This document shows, piece by piece, positions 37,452-46,471 of a stretch of DNA of 64,000 bases. Source of the DNA: Paenibacillus amylolyticus. Lineage in GTDB: Bacteria; Bacillota; Bacilli; Paenibacillales; Paenibacillaceae. Made by a program: the position numbers and the translations under genes. The notes under the pieces were generated by a model. That model was not told the origin of the DNA, searched no databases, and saw only the letters and a program-made list of their open reading frames with translations. Location: contig NZ_BCNV01000001.1 in assembly GCF_001570725.1 (NCBI RefSeq), positions 2,046,001 through 2,110,000 on the forward strand, in the 5' to 3' direction. Numbering within the stretch: the first letter of the stretch is position 1; the number at the start of each line of letters is the position of its first letter.

Positions 37452-37799
37452 TTATATATCTTGTCCCTTGACGCCTGCAGTCATATTTTTCTGACCCCAC
37501 ATGACCACGGATTCAATTAAAGGAACCAATTCCTTGCCCGATGCTGTGAGCGAATACTCCACTCTCGGTGGAACCTCGTTATATTGCTCCCGATTCACGA
37601 TGCCGTAATGAATCAAATCCTTTAAACAGTTCGTTAGCATCGTTCCAGTAATGCCAGGCAGTCTTCTTTTTAATTCATTGTAACGTATACAGTCATTTTC
37701 ACTAAGGATTGCCAAGATCGGAAGATTCCACTTGCCTCCAATGACCTGAAATGCATAAGTCGCTGGACATAACTGATCAAAATTAAACTCGTATTTCAC
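37452..37799 (-). CDS. HxlR-family (MarR-like) transcriptional regulator
   Basis: 115 residues with the HxlR winged helix (C11-PATYAFQVIGGKWNLPILAIL, RYNELKRRLPGITGTMLTNCLKDL, EYSLTASGKEL). The conserved N-terminal Cys11 is the redox-sensing residue of YodB/HypR-type members that respond to quinones, disulfide stress or aldehydes. It is divergent from the DsbA-family gene with about 130 bp between, suggesting that this gene is its target. Confidence 0.92.
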   Translation of the reverse strand: MKYEFNFDQLCPATYAFQVIGGKWNLPILAILSENDCIRYNELKRRLPGITGTMLTNCLKDLIHYGIVNREQYNEVPPRVEYSLTASGKELVPLIESVVMWGQKNMTAGVKGQDI

Positions 37800-37933
37800 T
37801 TGATACCCTCCAATAGTATACTTTTTGATACTAAGTCAGAAAAAGAATCGTACTTGTTCAGAAGTTTGTAGACATTATAATCAAACTAACACAAGAAAAT
37901 CAATTCATAAGACAAGATAAAGGCGGGATAAGT

Positions 37934-38848
37934 GTGAGTAACGAATCTATGATGTGTGATCTGGAAACAGGCGTATGTGGTGTGAGCGAGGAAGAAGCGA
38001 TGCAAGAAATCAATCTGAATCACGTTGAGAAAAAGATAACTCTTTATTACGCAACAGATCCGATTTGCTCTCACTGCTGGGCGCTTGAGCCTGTGCTTCA
38101 TCGGTTTGTTGAGGAATACGGTCATTACTTTAAGATGCAAATCAAAATGGGTGGGCTCCTGGCTAACTGGAATGGTTTCTCGGATGGCGCTAATGGGATT
38201 CAGAAGCCCTCGGACGTTGCAGCGCATTGGAAGGAAGTAGGTGAGCATTCACGCATGCCCATCGACGGTTCCTTATGGCACGATAATCCCATACTTTCTT
38301 CCTATCCGCCATCTCGGGTATTTAAGGTCATTCAGAGTGCTCACCCTGGTAAAGAGCATGACTTTTTAAGACGTGCCCGTGAAGCCGTGTTTGCATTTAA
38401 TCGAAATATTGGAGAAGATGATGTGCTGACGGATATCGTCGATCAACTGGGCTTGAATGGAAAAGAATTGGTTGAAGCGGCTGCACAGCAATCTGCACAA
38501 GATTTATTAGAGGAAGACTTTGAGAGTGTGGCTAGTTTGGGCGTTAGAGGTTTCCCATCCATAATCATTGTGAATGAAGAGAACCAAGGGTTGAAAGTTG
38601 TCGGAGCGCGTTCTCTTGAAACCTATGTGCAAGCCCTTCAGCAGGTGCTGGGTGGTGATCTGAAACCCAAACAGATAACCTCGTTGGAGCAGAAAATCAG
38701 ACTGGGACACCTTCTTTTTTCTAAAGAATTGGAAGTCATGTACAATATCGAAAAGAGTGATGTAGATTCATATGTGAAATCTGAATTGGCAGAGCACACA
38801 TATCGTATGGGTCATATTTTGAATGAGAGGTATATTGAGCATATTTGA
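37934..38848 (+). CDS. DsbA/FrnE-family thioredoxin-fold protein (SpxH-like)
   Basis: 304 residues with a thioredoxin fold and helical insertion. The active-site-like motif is C45-SH-C48 (ATDPICSHCWALEP), and the cis-Pro region reads RGFPSIII. This group includes SpxH/YjbH, adaptors that deliver Spx to ClpXP, and DsbA-like oxidoreductases. No signal peptide, so it is cytosolic. The N-terminus carries two further cysteines (C8 and C15 in MCDLETGVCG). The start is GTG with GGCGGG upstream; in-frame ATGs follow at 37949 and 37952. Divergent from the HxlR regulator. Confidence 0.85.
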   Translation: MSNESMMCDLETGVCGVSEEEAMQEINLNHVEKKITLYYATDPICSHCWALEPVLHRFVEEYGHYFKMQIKMGGLLANWNGFSDGANGIQKPSDVAAHWKEVGEHSRMPIDGSLWHDNPILSSYPPSRVFKVIQSAHPGKEHDFLRRAREAVFAFNRNIGEDDVLTDIVDQLGLNGKELVEAAAQQSAQDLLEEDFESVASLGVRGFPSIIIVNEENQGLKVVGARSLETYVQALQQVLGGDLKPKQITSLEQKIRLGHLLFSKELEVMYNIEKSDVDSYVKSELAEHTYRMGHILNERYIEHI

Positions 38849-38959
38849 GGAAGCATGTAAGAATCTTCTTGCTTAGGCACACGGATGTGTTATTCGCACA
38901 GGCAAGTCGTCCACCCATTGCGTAGACTGAAGTAGATCAAGTCAAGTGAGGTGAATTCC

Positions 38960-39541
38960 ATGGCTAAAACCAATGAAATACACGTCCGGGTGAAACGGCT
39001 TAAGGATCACCCAGTCTGCGTAACTCTTCATAATGGCGAAACGTACGTCGGGTACATCTCTGGTGTTAACAGCGAAGGCGTAGTGCTTACCGGGGGCGGA
39101 AAGCTTACTCAGGCTGCAATCACAGCACCCTCATCTGGAGGAAGTACTCACAAAACCAAACCTAAAGCAGGTGCTACGAGAAAAACAGTCTCCTCTCGGA
39201 ACCGTAAACGGGCGAACAGCATTCGCAAGTCGCAGGTGCGATCCCGTTCGATGTCTCGTTCAACCTCTCGGCCAGCTCAGGTATCATCTTTCATGCCTAT
39301 GCTAGGCTCATTGTTAGGTGGCTTCGGCGGAGTTGGCGGTGCAGGCTCGATTGGAGGTATGTTAGGCGGTGGTATGCGGTTATTTGGCATGATCCAGCGG
39401 TTTACACCTGTGGTCAAAATGGGGTATGGCATGATTAAGCAGATTCAGCCATTTATGGGGGCAGTTCAAGGGCTGATGGCTCCGCAGAGCCAAGCAGCTC
39501 AGGCTGAAACCGAAGATGAAGAGGAAGCACAACAAGGATAA
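38960..39541 (+). CDS. Hypothetical protein: small beta-domain, basic linker, Gly-rich hydrophobic tail
   Basis: About 193 residues from the ATG at 38960 (GAGGTG 6-7 bases upstream). Three zones are clear: an LSm/SH3-like beta segment (about 1-50, HVRVKRLKDHPVCVTLHNGE, VGYISGVNSEGVVLTGG); a Ser/Arg/Lys-rich linker (about 60-105, RSRSMSRSTSRP, RNRKRANSIRKSQVRSR) resembling SR-type RNA-binding tails; and a Gly/Met-rich hydrophobic part (about 110-180, GSLLGGFGGVGGAG). The end is acidic. No named family recognised. It stands alone. Confidence 0.75.
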   Translation: MAKTNEIHVRVKRLKDHPVCVTLHNGETYVGYISGVNSEGVVLTGGGKLTQAAITAPSSGGSTHKTKPKAGATRKTVSSRNRKRANSIRKSQVRSRSMSRSTSRPAQVSSFMPMLGSLLGGFGGVGGAGSIGGMLGGGMRLFGMIQRFTPVVKMGYGMIKQIQPFMGAVQGLMAPQSQAAQAETEDEEEAQQG

Positions 39542-39939
39542 TACTTGAAATGAAAATCGTGATATAGAACACAACCTTCGTTGACTCATGAACAAAGCAA
39601 TGCTGTAGTGCTGGGTGATGCGCTCCACATATTGTCCATTCGATGGTTCACTGCAAGCTGCTCTCCGTATCTTAAGCGGAGGGTGGCTTATTTGTTTATC
39701 TTGCTACATACGAGAAACGACATCGGAAGAAGGAAGCTGATGAACCTCAGAAACCTTATTCGTGGCAAAATGCGAGATATCGTGTGAAAAAGGTGCTGAT
39801 TCTGTAACATAGCGTTTCCTGTGATCGTTAGTCCGACCGACCACCGTCATACAGCAAAACACCGCGCGCAGGGAGCTGCACGCGGTGCGAAAAACAATGC
39901 TGATGTTGCAGAGTAGGAGAAAATTCTTTCCCGCTCTTA
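39542..39939. other. Intergenic region without a convincing gene
   Basis: About 400 bases. A 68-codon reading at 39581 has no ribosome binding site and no recognisable features. A hairpin with CTCTCCG/CGGAG arms (about 39660-39685) could weakly end the gene on the left; the terminator of the GH51 gene lies at 39858-39893. Confidence 0.5.
39858..39893 (-). terminator. Terminator after GH51 arabinofuranosidase
   Basis: On the minus strand, CACCGCGTGCAG pairs with CTGCGCGCGGTG around a short loop, followed by TTTTGC. Confidence 0.7.
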
Positions 39940-41529
<1,590 letters not shown>

Positions 41530-41532
41530 TTA

Positions 41533-41561
41533 TTGATTTGTTATCTAATGTGTATCATAAT
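41533..41561 (+). promoter_or_regulatory. Probable promoter of ArsR-type regulator
   Basis: TTGATT at 41533-41538 and CATAAT at 41556-41561 with a 17-bp spacer. The palindrome at 41594-41609 lies about 25 bp after the expected transcription start. Confidence 0.5.
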
Positions 41562-41564
41562 GCT

Positions 41565-41593
41565 ATTATATTGAGCAAGCTTATTCTACAGGG
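41565..41593 (-). promoter_or_regulatory. Possible promoter of abfA
   Basis: A minus-strand TATAAT (41570-41565) lies 17 bp from CCCTGT, a poor -35. The TTCGCTA palindrome adjoins this -35, as expected for an operator or activator site. Confidence 0.45.
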
Positions 41594-41609
41594 TTCGCTA
41601 AATAGCGAA
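41594..41609. promoter_or_regulatory. Palindromic operator between abfA and its regulator
   Basis: TTCGCTA-AA-TAGCGAA is a perfect 7-bp inverted repeat with a 2-bp centre. It sits between the two divergent genes and near both putative promoters, so it is the likely binding site of the ArsR-type protein. Confidence 0.6.
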
Positions 41610-41659
41610 TTCTTAATCAATAATATATTGAATTCTAGAGAGATAGGGAAGTGAAGTTC

Positions 41660-42586
41660 ATGATGCTTGGCACGGATTCCTCATCCTTGATCATATATGA
41701 GGCGCTCGCCAGCGAGGCCCGTTTAAATATCGTTCGCTTATTATTGCAAAACAGGGAGATGCATATCAATGCGCTTGCCAAAGAGCTGTATCTGAGCAAA
41801 GCTATCGTTAGTACACATGTGAGCAAATTACAAAAAGCAGGCATCGTAGGCAGTCGCATGAAGCGTGAGAATGGTGGAACGTATAAATACTGCTTTATTA
41901 TGCAAGAATTTATGACTATTAATCTCTCTCCTGAACCAGTGGATGCTCCTTACCATGAAGTCTCTATTCCGGTTGGTCAGTATACGGATTACGAAGCTTG
42001 GCCTACCTGTGGCATTGCAACAACGACGCAAATGATTGGACAATACGACACGCCAGCCTGCTTCATGGACCCGGATCGGGTGAATGCGGGTATTCTTTGG
42101 TTGGCACGAGGTTTTCTGGAATATAAGATTCCCAATTATCTGAATGCAGAACAGCATCTCCAGGAAATTGAAATTTCACTCGAACTCAGTTCGGAAGCAC
42201 CCCAAGTCAATGAAAACTGGCCGTCGGACATCCGCTTTTCCCTTAATGGCAAAAACCTGGGAACATGGACAAGCCTAGGGGACTTTGGGGATCGGAAAGG
42301 CAAACACACACCGCTATGGTGGAAATTGGACGTCAACCAGTATGGCGTGCTGAAGGTGCTGCGTATCAATGGAGAAGGGACGTTTATGGATGGACAGCGC
42401 ATCTCGGATGTGCGTGTCCATGATTTGCAACTGGATTCTTCCACCTACTGGACGTTTGGATTAAGACCGGAAGAAGGGGTGCCCGGTCGAGGCGGACTTA
42501 CGTTGTTCGGGAGAGGGTTCGGTAACTACGATCAGGACATTTTGATTCGGTACTATTACGAGGCTACAGCGTCGGAAAAGGAATAG
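41660..42586 (+). CDS. ArsR-type winged-helix regulator with large C-terminal effector domain
   Basis: About 308 residues. The N-terminal winged helix (about 5-85: YEALASEARLNIVRLLLQN, INALAKELYLSKAIVSTHVSKLQKAGIV) is ArsR-like but lacks metal-binding cysteines. About 220 beta-rich residues follow (WPSDIRFSLNGKNLGTWTS, TPLWWKLDVNQYGVLKVLRI), which look like a jelly-roll, possibly sugar-sensing. This is far longer than ordinary ArsR proteins (about 100). The ATG at 41660 has GGGAAG 9 bases upstream. It is divergent from the arabinofuranosidase, which it probably represses in the absence of an arabinoside signal. Confidence 0.85.
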   Translation: MMLGTDSSSLIIYEALASEARLNIVRLLLQNREMHINALAKELYLSKAIVSTHVSKLQKAGIVGSRMKRENGGTYKYCFIMQEFMTINLSPEPVDAPYHEVSIPVGQYTDYEAWPTCGIATTTQMIGQYDTPACFMDPDRVNAGILWLARGFLEYKIPNYLNAEQHLQEIEISLELSSEAPQVNENWPSDIRFSLNGKNLGTWTSLGDFGDRKGKHTPLWWKLDVNQYGVLKVLRINGEGTFMDGQRISDVRVHDLQLDSSTYWTFGLRPEEGVPGRGGLTLFGRGFGNYDQDILIRYYYEATASEKE

Positions 42587-42616
42587 AATAATCTGGAATC
42601 GTTACAGAGATTCCTT

Positions 42617-43561
42617 TTGTGGACATTGCAGTGCGGGAAACCGTCCCAACAATGTTTACTGGAAGAGATTATTATTAATTTTAACGAAGCTGTTAACATC
42701 AGCAATACACATGTACTGACGCTGGTACCCGAGCTGTTTCATCTAGAGGGTTACAATATTCAGCTTATTCCGCCTCATGAGGGTGGACGTAATGTGGTTT
42801 ACACTTGCGAGCAAGAGGGGCGTGAATTGCTAATTCTACGGGTGTCTTTTTTATCTGACAGAAGCAGAGAACCATTATCAGTACCGGGGAGGTGTTCCAC
42901 TTACCGAATACTATTATAATAGCGGCAAAATTCTGGGCAAAATGCATCAGCTGTCGAAAAGCTATGTACCCGTTCATCGCAGGTATCATCTTTTGGACAA
43001 ATATAATGCAGAGTATATCGAGAGGTTGGTTCCTGAATCATTTTTTCTGCTCAGAAGCAAAATGGTGGAACTTCTCCAAGTGGTAAAAGAATTGGGGGCG
43101 AGCCAGGAGACATTTGGCATGATCCATTTCGATTATTATGACGGGAATTATTCGATCGATTTTGATACGGGACAGATCACGGTATATGATTTCGACAATT
43201 CCTGTTTTAGCTGGTACATGTTTGACCTCGCAAGTTTGTGGATAAACGGAGTTGGTTGGGTTCAATTTGAACCTGAAGCGGACAAACGTAACAGTTCATG
43301 GATGACTATTTCCAAACCGCGCTCGCCGGATACACATCAGAAACCCCGATTTCTGATACCATGCTGGAGAAGCTGCCTTTATTTATTCAAGTCAACCTTC
43401 TGGAGAATATTGTGGATCATTTTGAGGAAATGCAGCGTGCTGGCAAAGAACCGGAAGCTAACGAAGAACTGTTGTATCTCATTAAATGTCTGGAAGAGGA
43501 TATACCATATAAAGGATTTTTCCATGAGATGTATTCAACTGAAGCTCCTTTTGAGTATTAG
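42617..43561 (+). pseudogene. Aminoglycoside-phosphotransferase-fold kinase, broken by frameshifts
   Basis: Three successive frames hold pieces of one APH-family protein. Piece 1 (about 42617-42870) has IQLIPPHEGGRNVVYTCEQ and RELLILRVSFLSDRS. Piece 2 (about 42870-43285) has VPLTEYYYNSGKILGKMHQ, the catalytic HFDYYDGN and the metal-binding TVYDFDNS. Piece 3 (about 43290-43561) has MDDYFQTALAGYTSE and IKCLEEDIPYKGFFHEMY. The first join near 42850-42870 may include a deletion of part of the N-lobe; the second, near 43290, looks like a one-base insertion. No ribosome binding site is seen for piece 1. Probably non-functional. Confidence 0.8.
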
Positions 43562-43611
43562 GAGCGCTGAAGGGACGCACATTACACTACGAATAATTAA
43601 TGATCAACCAA

Positions 43612-43651
43612 AACAAAGAGGCAGCCGGATCGACCGGTTACCTCTTTGTTT
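43612..43651. terminator. Bidirectional terminator before AraC gene
   Basis: AACAAAGAGG pairs with CCTCTTTGTT, with an inner CCGG/CCGG stem; it serves the pseudogene and the converging AraC gene. Confidence 0.85.
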
Positions 43652-43663
43652 CTCTGCGGCATG

Positions 43664-44494
43664 TTATTCGAATTTGGAAGGAGACACGTTGTAGAATTTT
43701 TTGAATGCTTTGGAGAACGTAAAGGGATCGGGATACCCCAGAAATCCGGCAATTTGCTGGATCGTATATTTTTTCTCGTACAGATAGTCTCTGGCCCGAT
43801 TCATTTTGATCTGATTGATGTACTGCCCTGGTGTAATACCTAGAATTTTCTTGAACAACGAAATAAAATATTTCTCAGAAACGCCAGCAATAGCTGCAAG
43901 CTCGCTAACTCGGATGGCCCGATGCAGATTCGCATCCACGTATGGGAAGACATTCTGCAGAACCTCCAGACTTCCTTCGATTTTCCTCAGTTTTCGATCT
44001 TTCAGAAACTCACCGTGATACAGGCCTTGCTTGTGTAATTCAAAAATTTTGGCGATGACGAGAAGCAGAGAGGCTTTCAAGTAGAGTGGACTTCCGGAAG
44101 CGCCGCTACTCTGCTTGAATCTTCGATAGGACGAAGTGAACAGCATTGATTCCTCCTGAATCAGGTTGCCAGGTACGATGCCCGGGAGTTGAAACTCGCC
44201 GAGAATTCGCTTTTGCTCAGCGATGCTGAAATCAAAGTGCATGTATACGAATCGGCACAGCTCGCCGGTCGTGGAAGCAGTGTAAGGCATGTCCGGATAA
44301 AAAAACACCACGTCGCCCGGGCCCGCCATATGCTCGATTCCATCAATGGTAATCTTGACGGAGCCTGCTGTAATGAACCACAGATCATAATCGGAATGAG
44401 ACTTGTGCTCCGTCCAATTGCTGTCGTGCGTTTGTTCCAAATAAGAGCTCATGCGAAGTGTGATATACTCCGAAAGTTCGTCAATTATACTCAT
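43664..44494 (-). CDS. AraC-family regulator with cupin sensor domain
   Basis: About 276 residues from the ATG at 44494 (GGAGA 7 bases upstream; an earlier in-frame ATG at 44515 lacks a site). The N-terminal cupin (about 15-140: SDYDLWFITAGSVKITIDG, GDVVFFYPDMPY) binds a sugar. The C-terminal double helix-turn-helix (about 175-275: VSELAAIAGVSEKYFISLFKK, IQQIAGFLGYPDPFTFSKAFKKF) binds DNA. Divergent from the GH4 glycosidase gene about 200 bp away, so it is the likely activator. Confidence 0.92.
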   Translation of the reverse strand: MSIIDELSEYITLRMSSYLEQTHDSNWTEHKSHSDYDLWFITAGSVKITIDGIEHMAGPGDVVFFYPDMPYTASTTGELCRFVYMHFDFSIAEQKRILGEFQLPGIVPGNLIQEESMLFTSSYRRFKQSSGASGSPLYLKASLLLVIAKIFELHKQGLYHGEFLKDRKLRKIEGSLEVLQNVFPYVDANLHRAIRVSELAAIAGVSEKYFISLFKKILGITPGQYINQIKMNRARDYLYEKKYTIQQIAGFLGYPDPFTFSKAFKKFYNVSPSKFE

Positions 44495-44690
44495 ATTTAC
44501 AGTCTCCGGATGCATCTAATCCAACTCATCCTCTCTACTTTATGACATCCTTCATTTTTAGCTATCATAACAAAGGATTTATTTCTTGTTAACTATCGTA
44601 CCATATGACATGTTTTGAAAACTATCACCCATTCTGATTTCAGCTCACTCACCTATAATGAACTTATATCGTTACGAGGAGGGGTTATTG

Positions 44691-46097
44691 ATGAATGCTA
44701 CAAGCACACAGCATCCAAAGGTAGTCGTTATTGGGGCGGGCAGCCTATTTTTTGGTCGTCAGTCCATCTGGCAGATGGTACACTCCCCATATTTAAATCA
44801 GGGAACGTTGGCTTTGGTGGATACGGACGAGGAACGGCTCTCGAAAATGGTAACACTGGCGGAAAGGGTTGCGCAGGAGAACAACGTATCCTTAAAGATT
44901 GAAGGCTCGGTGGACCGAAGACAGGTGCTTCCGGGAGCCGACTTCGTTGTACTCAGCTTTGCGGAGCAATCGGTGAAATATCGAGGGATCGACTGCCAGG
45001 TTTCTCTAAAGTATGGGATTCGCATGTGTTCCGGCGATACAATTGGCCCTGGTGGAATCTTTCGTGCGATGCGGGAACTGCCGGTTATCATGGAATGCGC
45101 CAAAGATATCGAGGAGTTATGTCCAGATGCGTGGGTGATCAATTATATTAACCCGTCTACCGTTCACGGCATCGCTTTACATCGTTATGCACCGAAGCTC
45201 AAATCATTTGCGTTGTGCGATAGTCATCATATGCCGCATAAGAAAGCCTATTATGCCGTACGAGCCGGCATCATTGGAGACAATAGCCAGTTCACGGAAG
45301 AGATCAACCTGAACTTCGATTTTCGCATCGCTGGTGTCAATCATTTCACTTGGTTGCTCAAAGCCGAGTATGAAGGAAAAAATGTGATGCCTACAATCGC
45401 AGAAGCCATGCACAAGCTGGCAGGTGATGAGAATAATGGCGGTGATCGCGGCGCAAAAGCTCTTTTTAACGATGCGATTACCTATGAACTATATGATATT
45501 TTCGGAATCATTCCCACTTGCACGGCGCATACGAAGGAATACGTTCGGTATTGGCAGGGTCTTGGCAAAACTGCGGACACCATCCCGCCATTATCGATCT
45601 GGGAGACAGAGGACAGGTATCAGCGCCACGATGAGATGTGGCAGCAGGTCGATAACTTCCTTACAGGAAACATCCCGATTTCCGATTACATGAGTACTTT
45701 TGGGCCGGATCATGCAACTGATATCATCGAGAATATGGTGGGGAACTTGGGCAAAAAATTCTTCATCAATACGCTCAATCAAGGCGCGGTAACCAATATG
45801 AATGCGGATTCGTTCCTGGAACTACTATGCGATGTAGATATGGATGGGGCGAAACCACTCCATGTAGGCGAGATGCCGCGTGGGATAAGAGGCATGCAAG
45901 AACTTGTACTGGATACGCATGAGCTTACGGTTGAAGCTGTTCTGGAACAGAGCTACGAGAAGCTGAGAAGGGCGATGCTCACCGACCCGCTCGTGAATTC
46001 CATTAGTGACGCGGACAAGATCATCCATGAATTGTTGGAACTGGAGCGTGAGATGATTCCGGACGTTTGGTACAAGGATAGACTGCAGTATAGCTAA
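44691..46097 (+). CDS. GH4-family alpha-glucosidase/alpha-galactosidase
   Basis: 468 residues from the ATG at 44691 (GAGGAGGGG upstream; 44658 lacks a site). GH4 enzymes cleave glycosides by an oxidation/elimination mechanism needing NAD+ and Mn2+. The NAD-binding loop VVVIGAGSLFFG is at the N-terminus; the metal ligands C176 (LCDSHH) and H218 (VNHFTW) and the CSGDTIGPGGIFRAMRELP segment are all present. The MelA/AglA-type sequence points to alpha-galactosides or alpha-glucosides (unphosphorylated). Divergent from the AraC gene. It closes with a terminator. Confidence 0.92.
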   Translation: MNATSTQHPKVVVIGAGSLFFGRQSIWQMVHSPYLNQGTLALVDTDEERLSKMVTLAERVAQENNVSLKIEGSVDRRQVLPGADFVVLSFAEQSVKYRGIDCQVSLKYGIRMCSGDTIGPGGIFRAMRELPVIMECAKDIEELCPDAWVINYINPSTVHGIALHRYAPKLKSFALCDSHHMPHKKAYYAVRAGIIGDNSQFTEEINLNFDFRIAGVNHFTWLLKAEYEGKNVMPTIAEAMHKLAGDENNGGDRGAKALFNDAITYELYDIFGIIPTCTAHTKEYVRYWQGLGKTADTIPPLSIWETEDRYQRHDEMWQQVDNFLTGNIPISDYMSTFGPDHATDIIENMVGNLGKKFFINTLNQGAVTNMNADSFLELLCDVDMDGAKPLHVGEMPRGIRGMQELVLDTHELTVEAVLEQSYEKLRRAMLTDPLVNSISDADKIIHELLELEREMIPDVWYKDRLQYS

Positions 46098-46150
46098 GAA
46101 TAGATAACGATCAAAGAACACGTCGGTTCCTTCCAAGGGACTTGTCGTGG

Positions 46151-46248
46151 GACAAGAACATGTTCCCATTAAAGTCGCTATATTAGCGGCTTTTTTATTT
46201 TATCGGTACAAGTTCTTGTACCGACCAGAGTAGACAAGAACTTGTACC
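46151..46248. repeat. Cluster of ACAAGAAC-type palindromes upstream of SLH adhesin
   Basis: Three related motifs: GACAAGAACATGTTCCC (46151-46167), the palindrome CGGTACAAGTTCTTGTACCG (46204-46223), and ACAAGAACTTGTACC (46234-46248). The last is an exact inverted copy of GGTACAAGTTCTTGT (46205-46219), 14 bases apart. They could be binding sites of a dimeric regulator or a folded RNA element. The remaining bases to 46471 hold only a weak promoter-like TATAAT. Confidence 0.6.
46172..46199 (+). terminator. Terminator after GH4 gene
   Basis: GTCGCTA pairs with TAGCGGC, followed by TTTTTT. The sequence is nearly identical to the terminator at 53369. Confidence 0.8.
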
Positions 46249-46360
46249 AATACCGATTAGGCGTATATCTCATCGTTGTTTTGCGTTAATTCATTATGTT
46301 AACGGTCAGGTTCGTTGAAGCTCATTCACGCTGAAGCGCATCACAAGTGAATAAGAATTG

Positions 46361-46391
46361 TTGCGGCATACTACTTTAGTAGGACTATAAT
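46361..46391 (+). promoter_or_regulatory. Possible promoter of second SLH protein
   Basis: TTGCGG at 46361-46366 and TATAAT at 46386-46391 are 19 bp apart, with a CTAC/GTAG inverted repeat in the spacer. Weak. Confidence 0.35.
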
Positions 46392-46471
46392 CTCCTTTAG
46401 TTGGCTTTAAAATGTCTTGGTAGACTTAAAGAAAATCTATCAAATAGTTTGTGGAAGGATGAGAGAACATA

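Noticed and set aside
39581-39787. 68-codon open frame between the LSm-like gene and abfA
   Set aside because: No ribosome binding site and composition unlike a protein.
44616-44629. TGAAAACTATCACC as a cre site before the GH4 gene
   Set aside because: The central CG of the CcpA consensus is missing.
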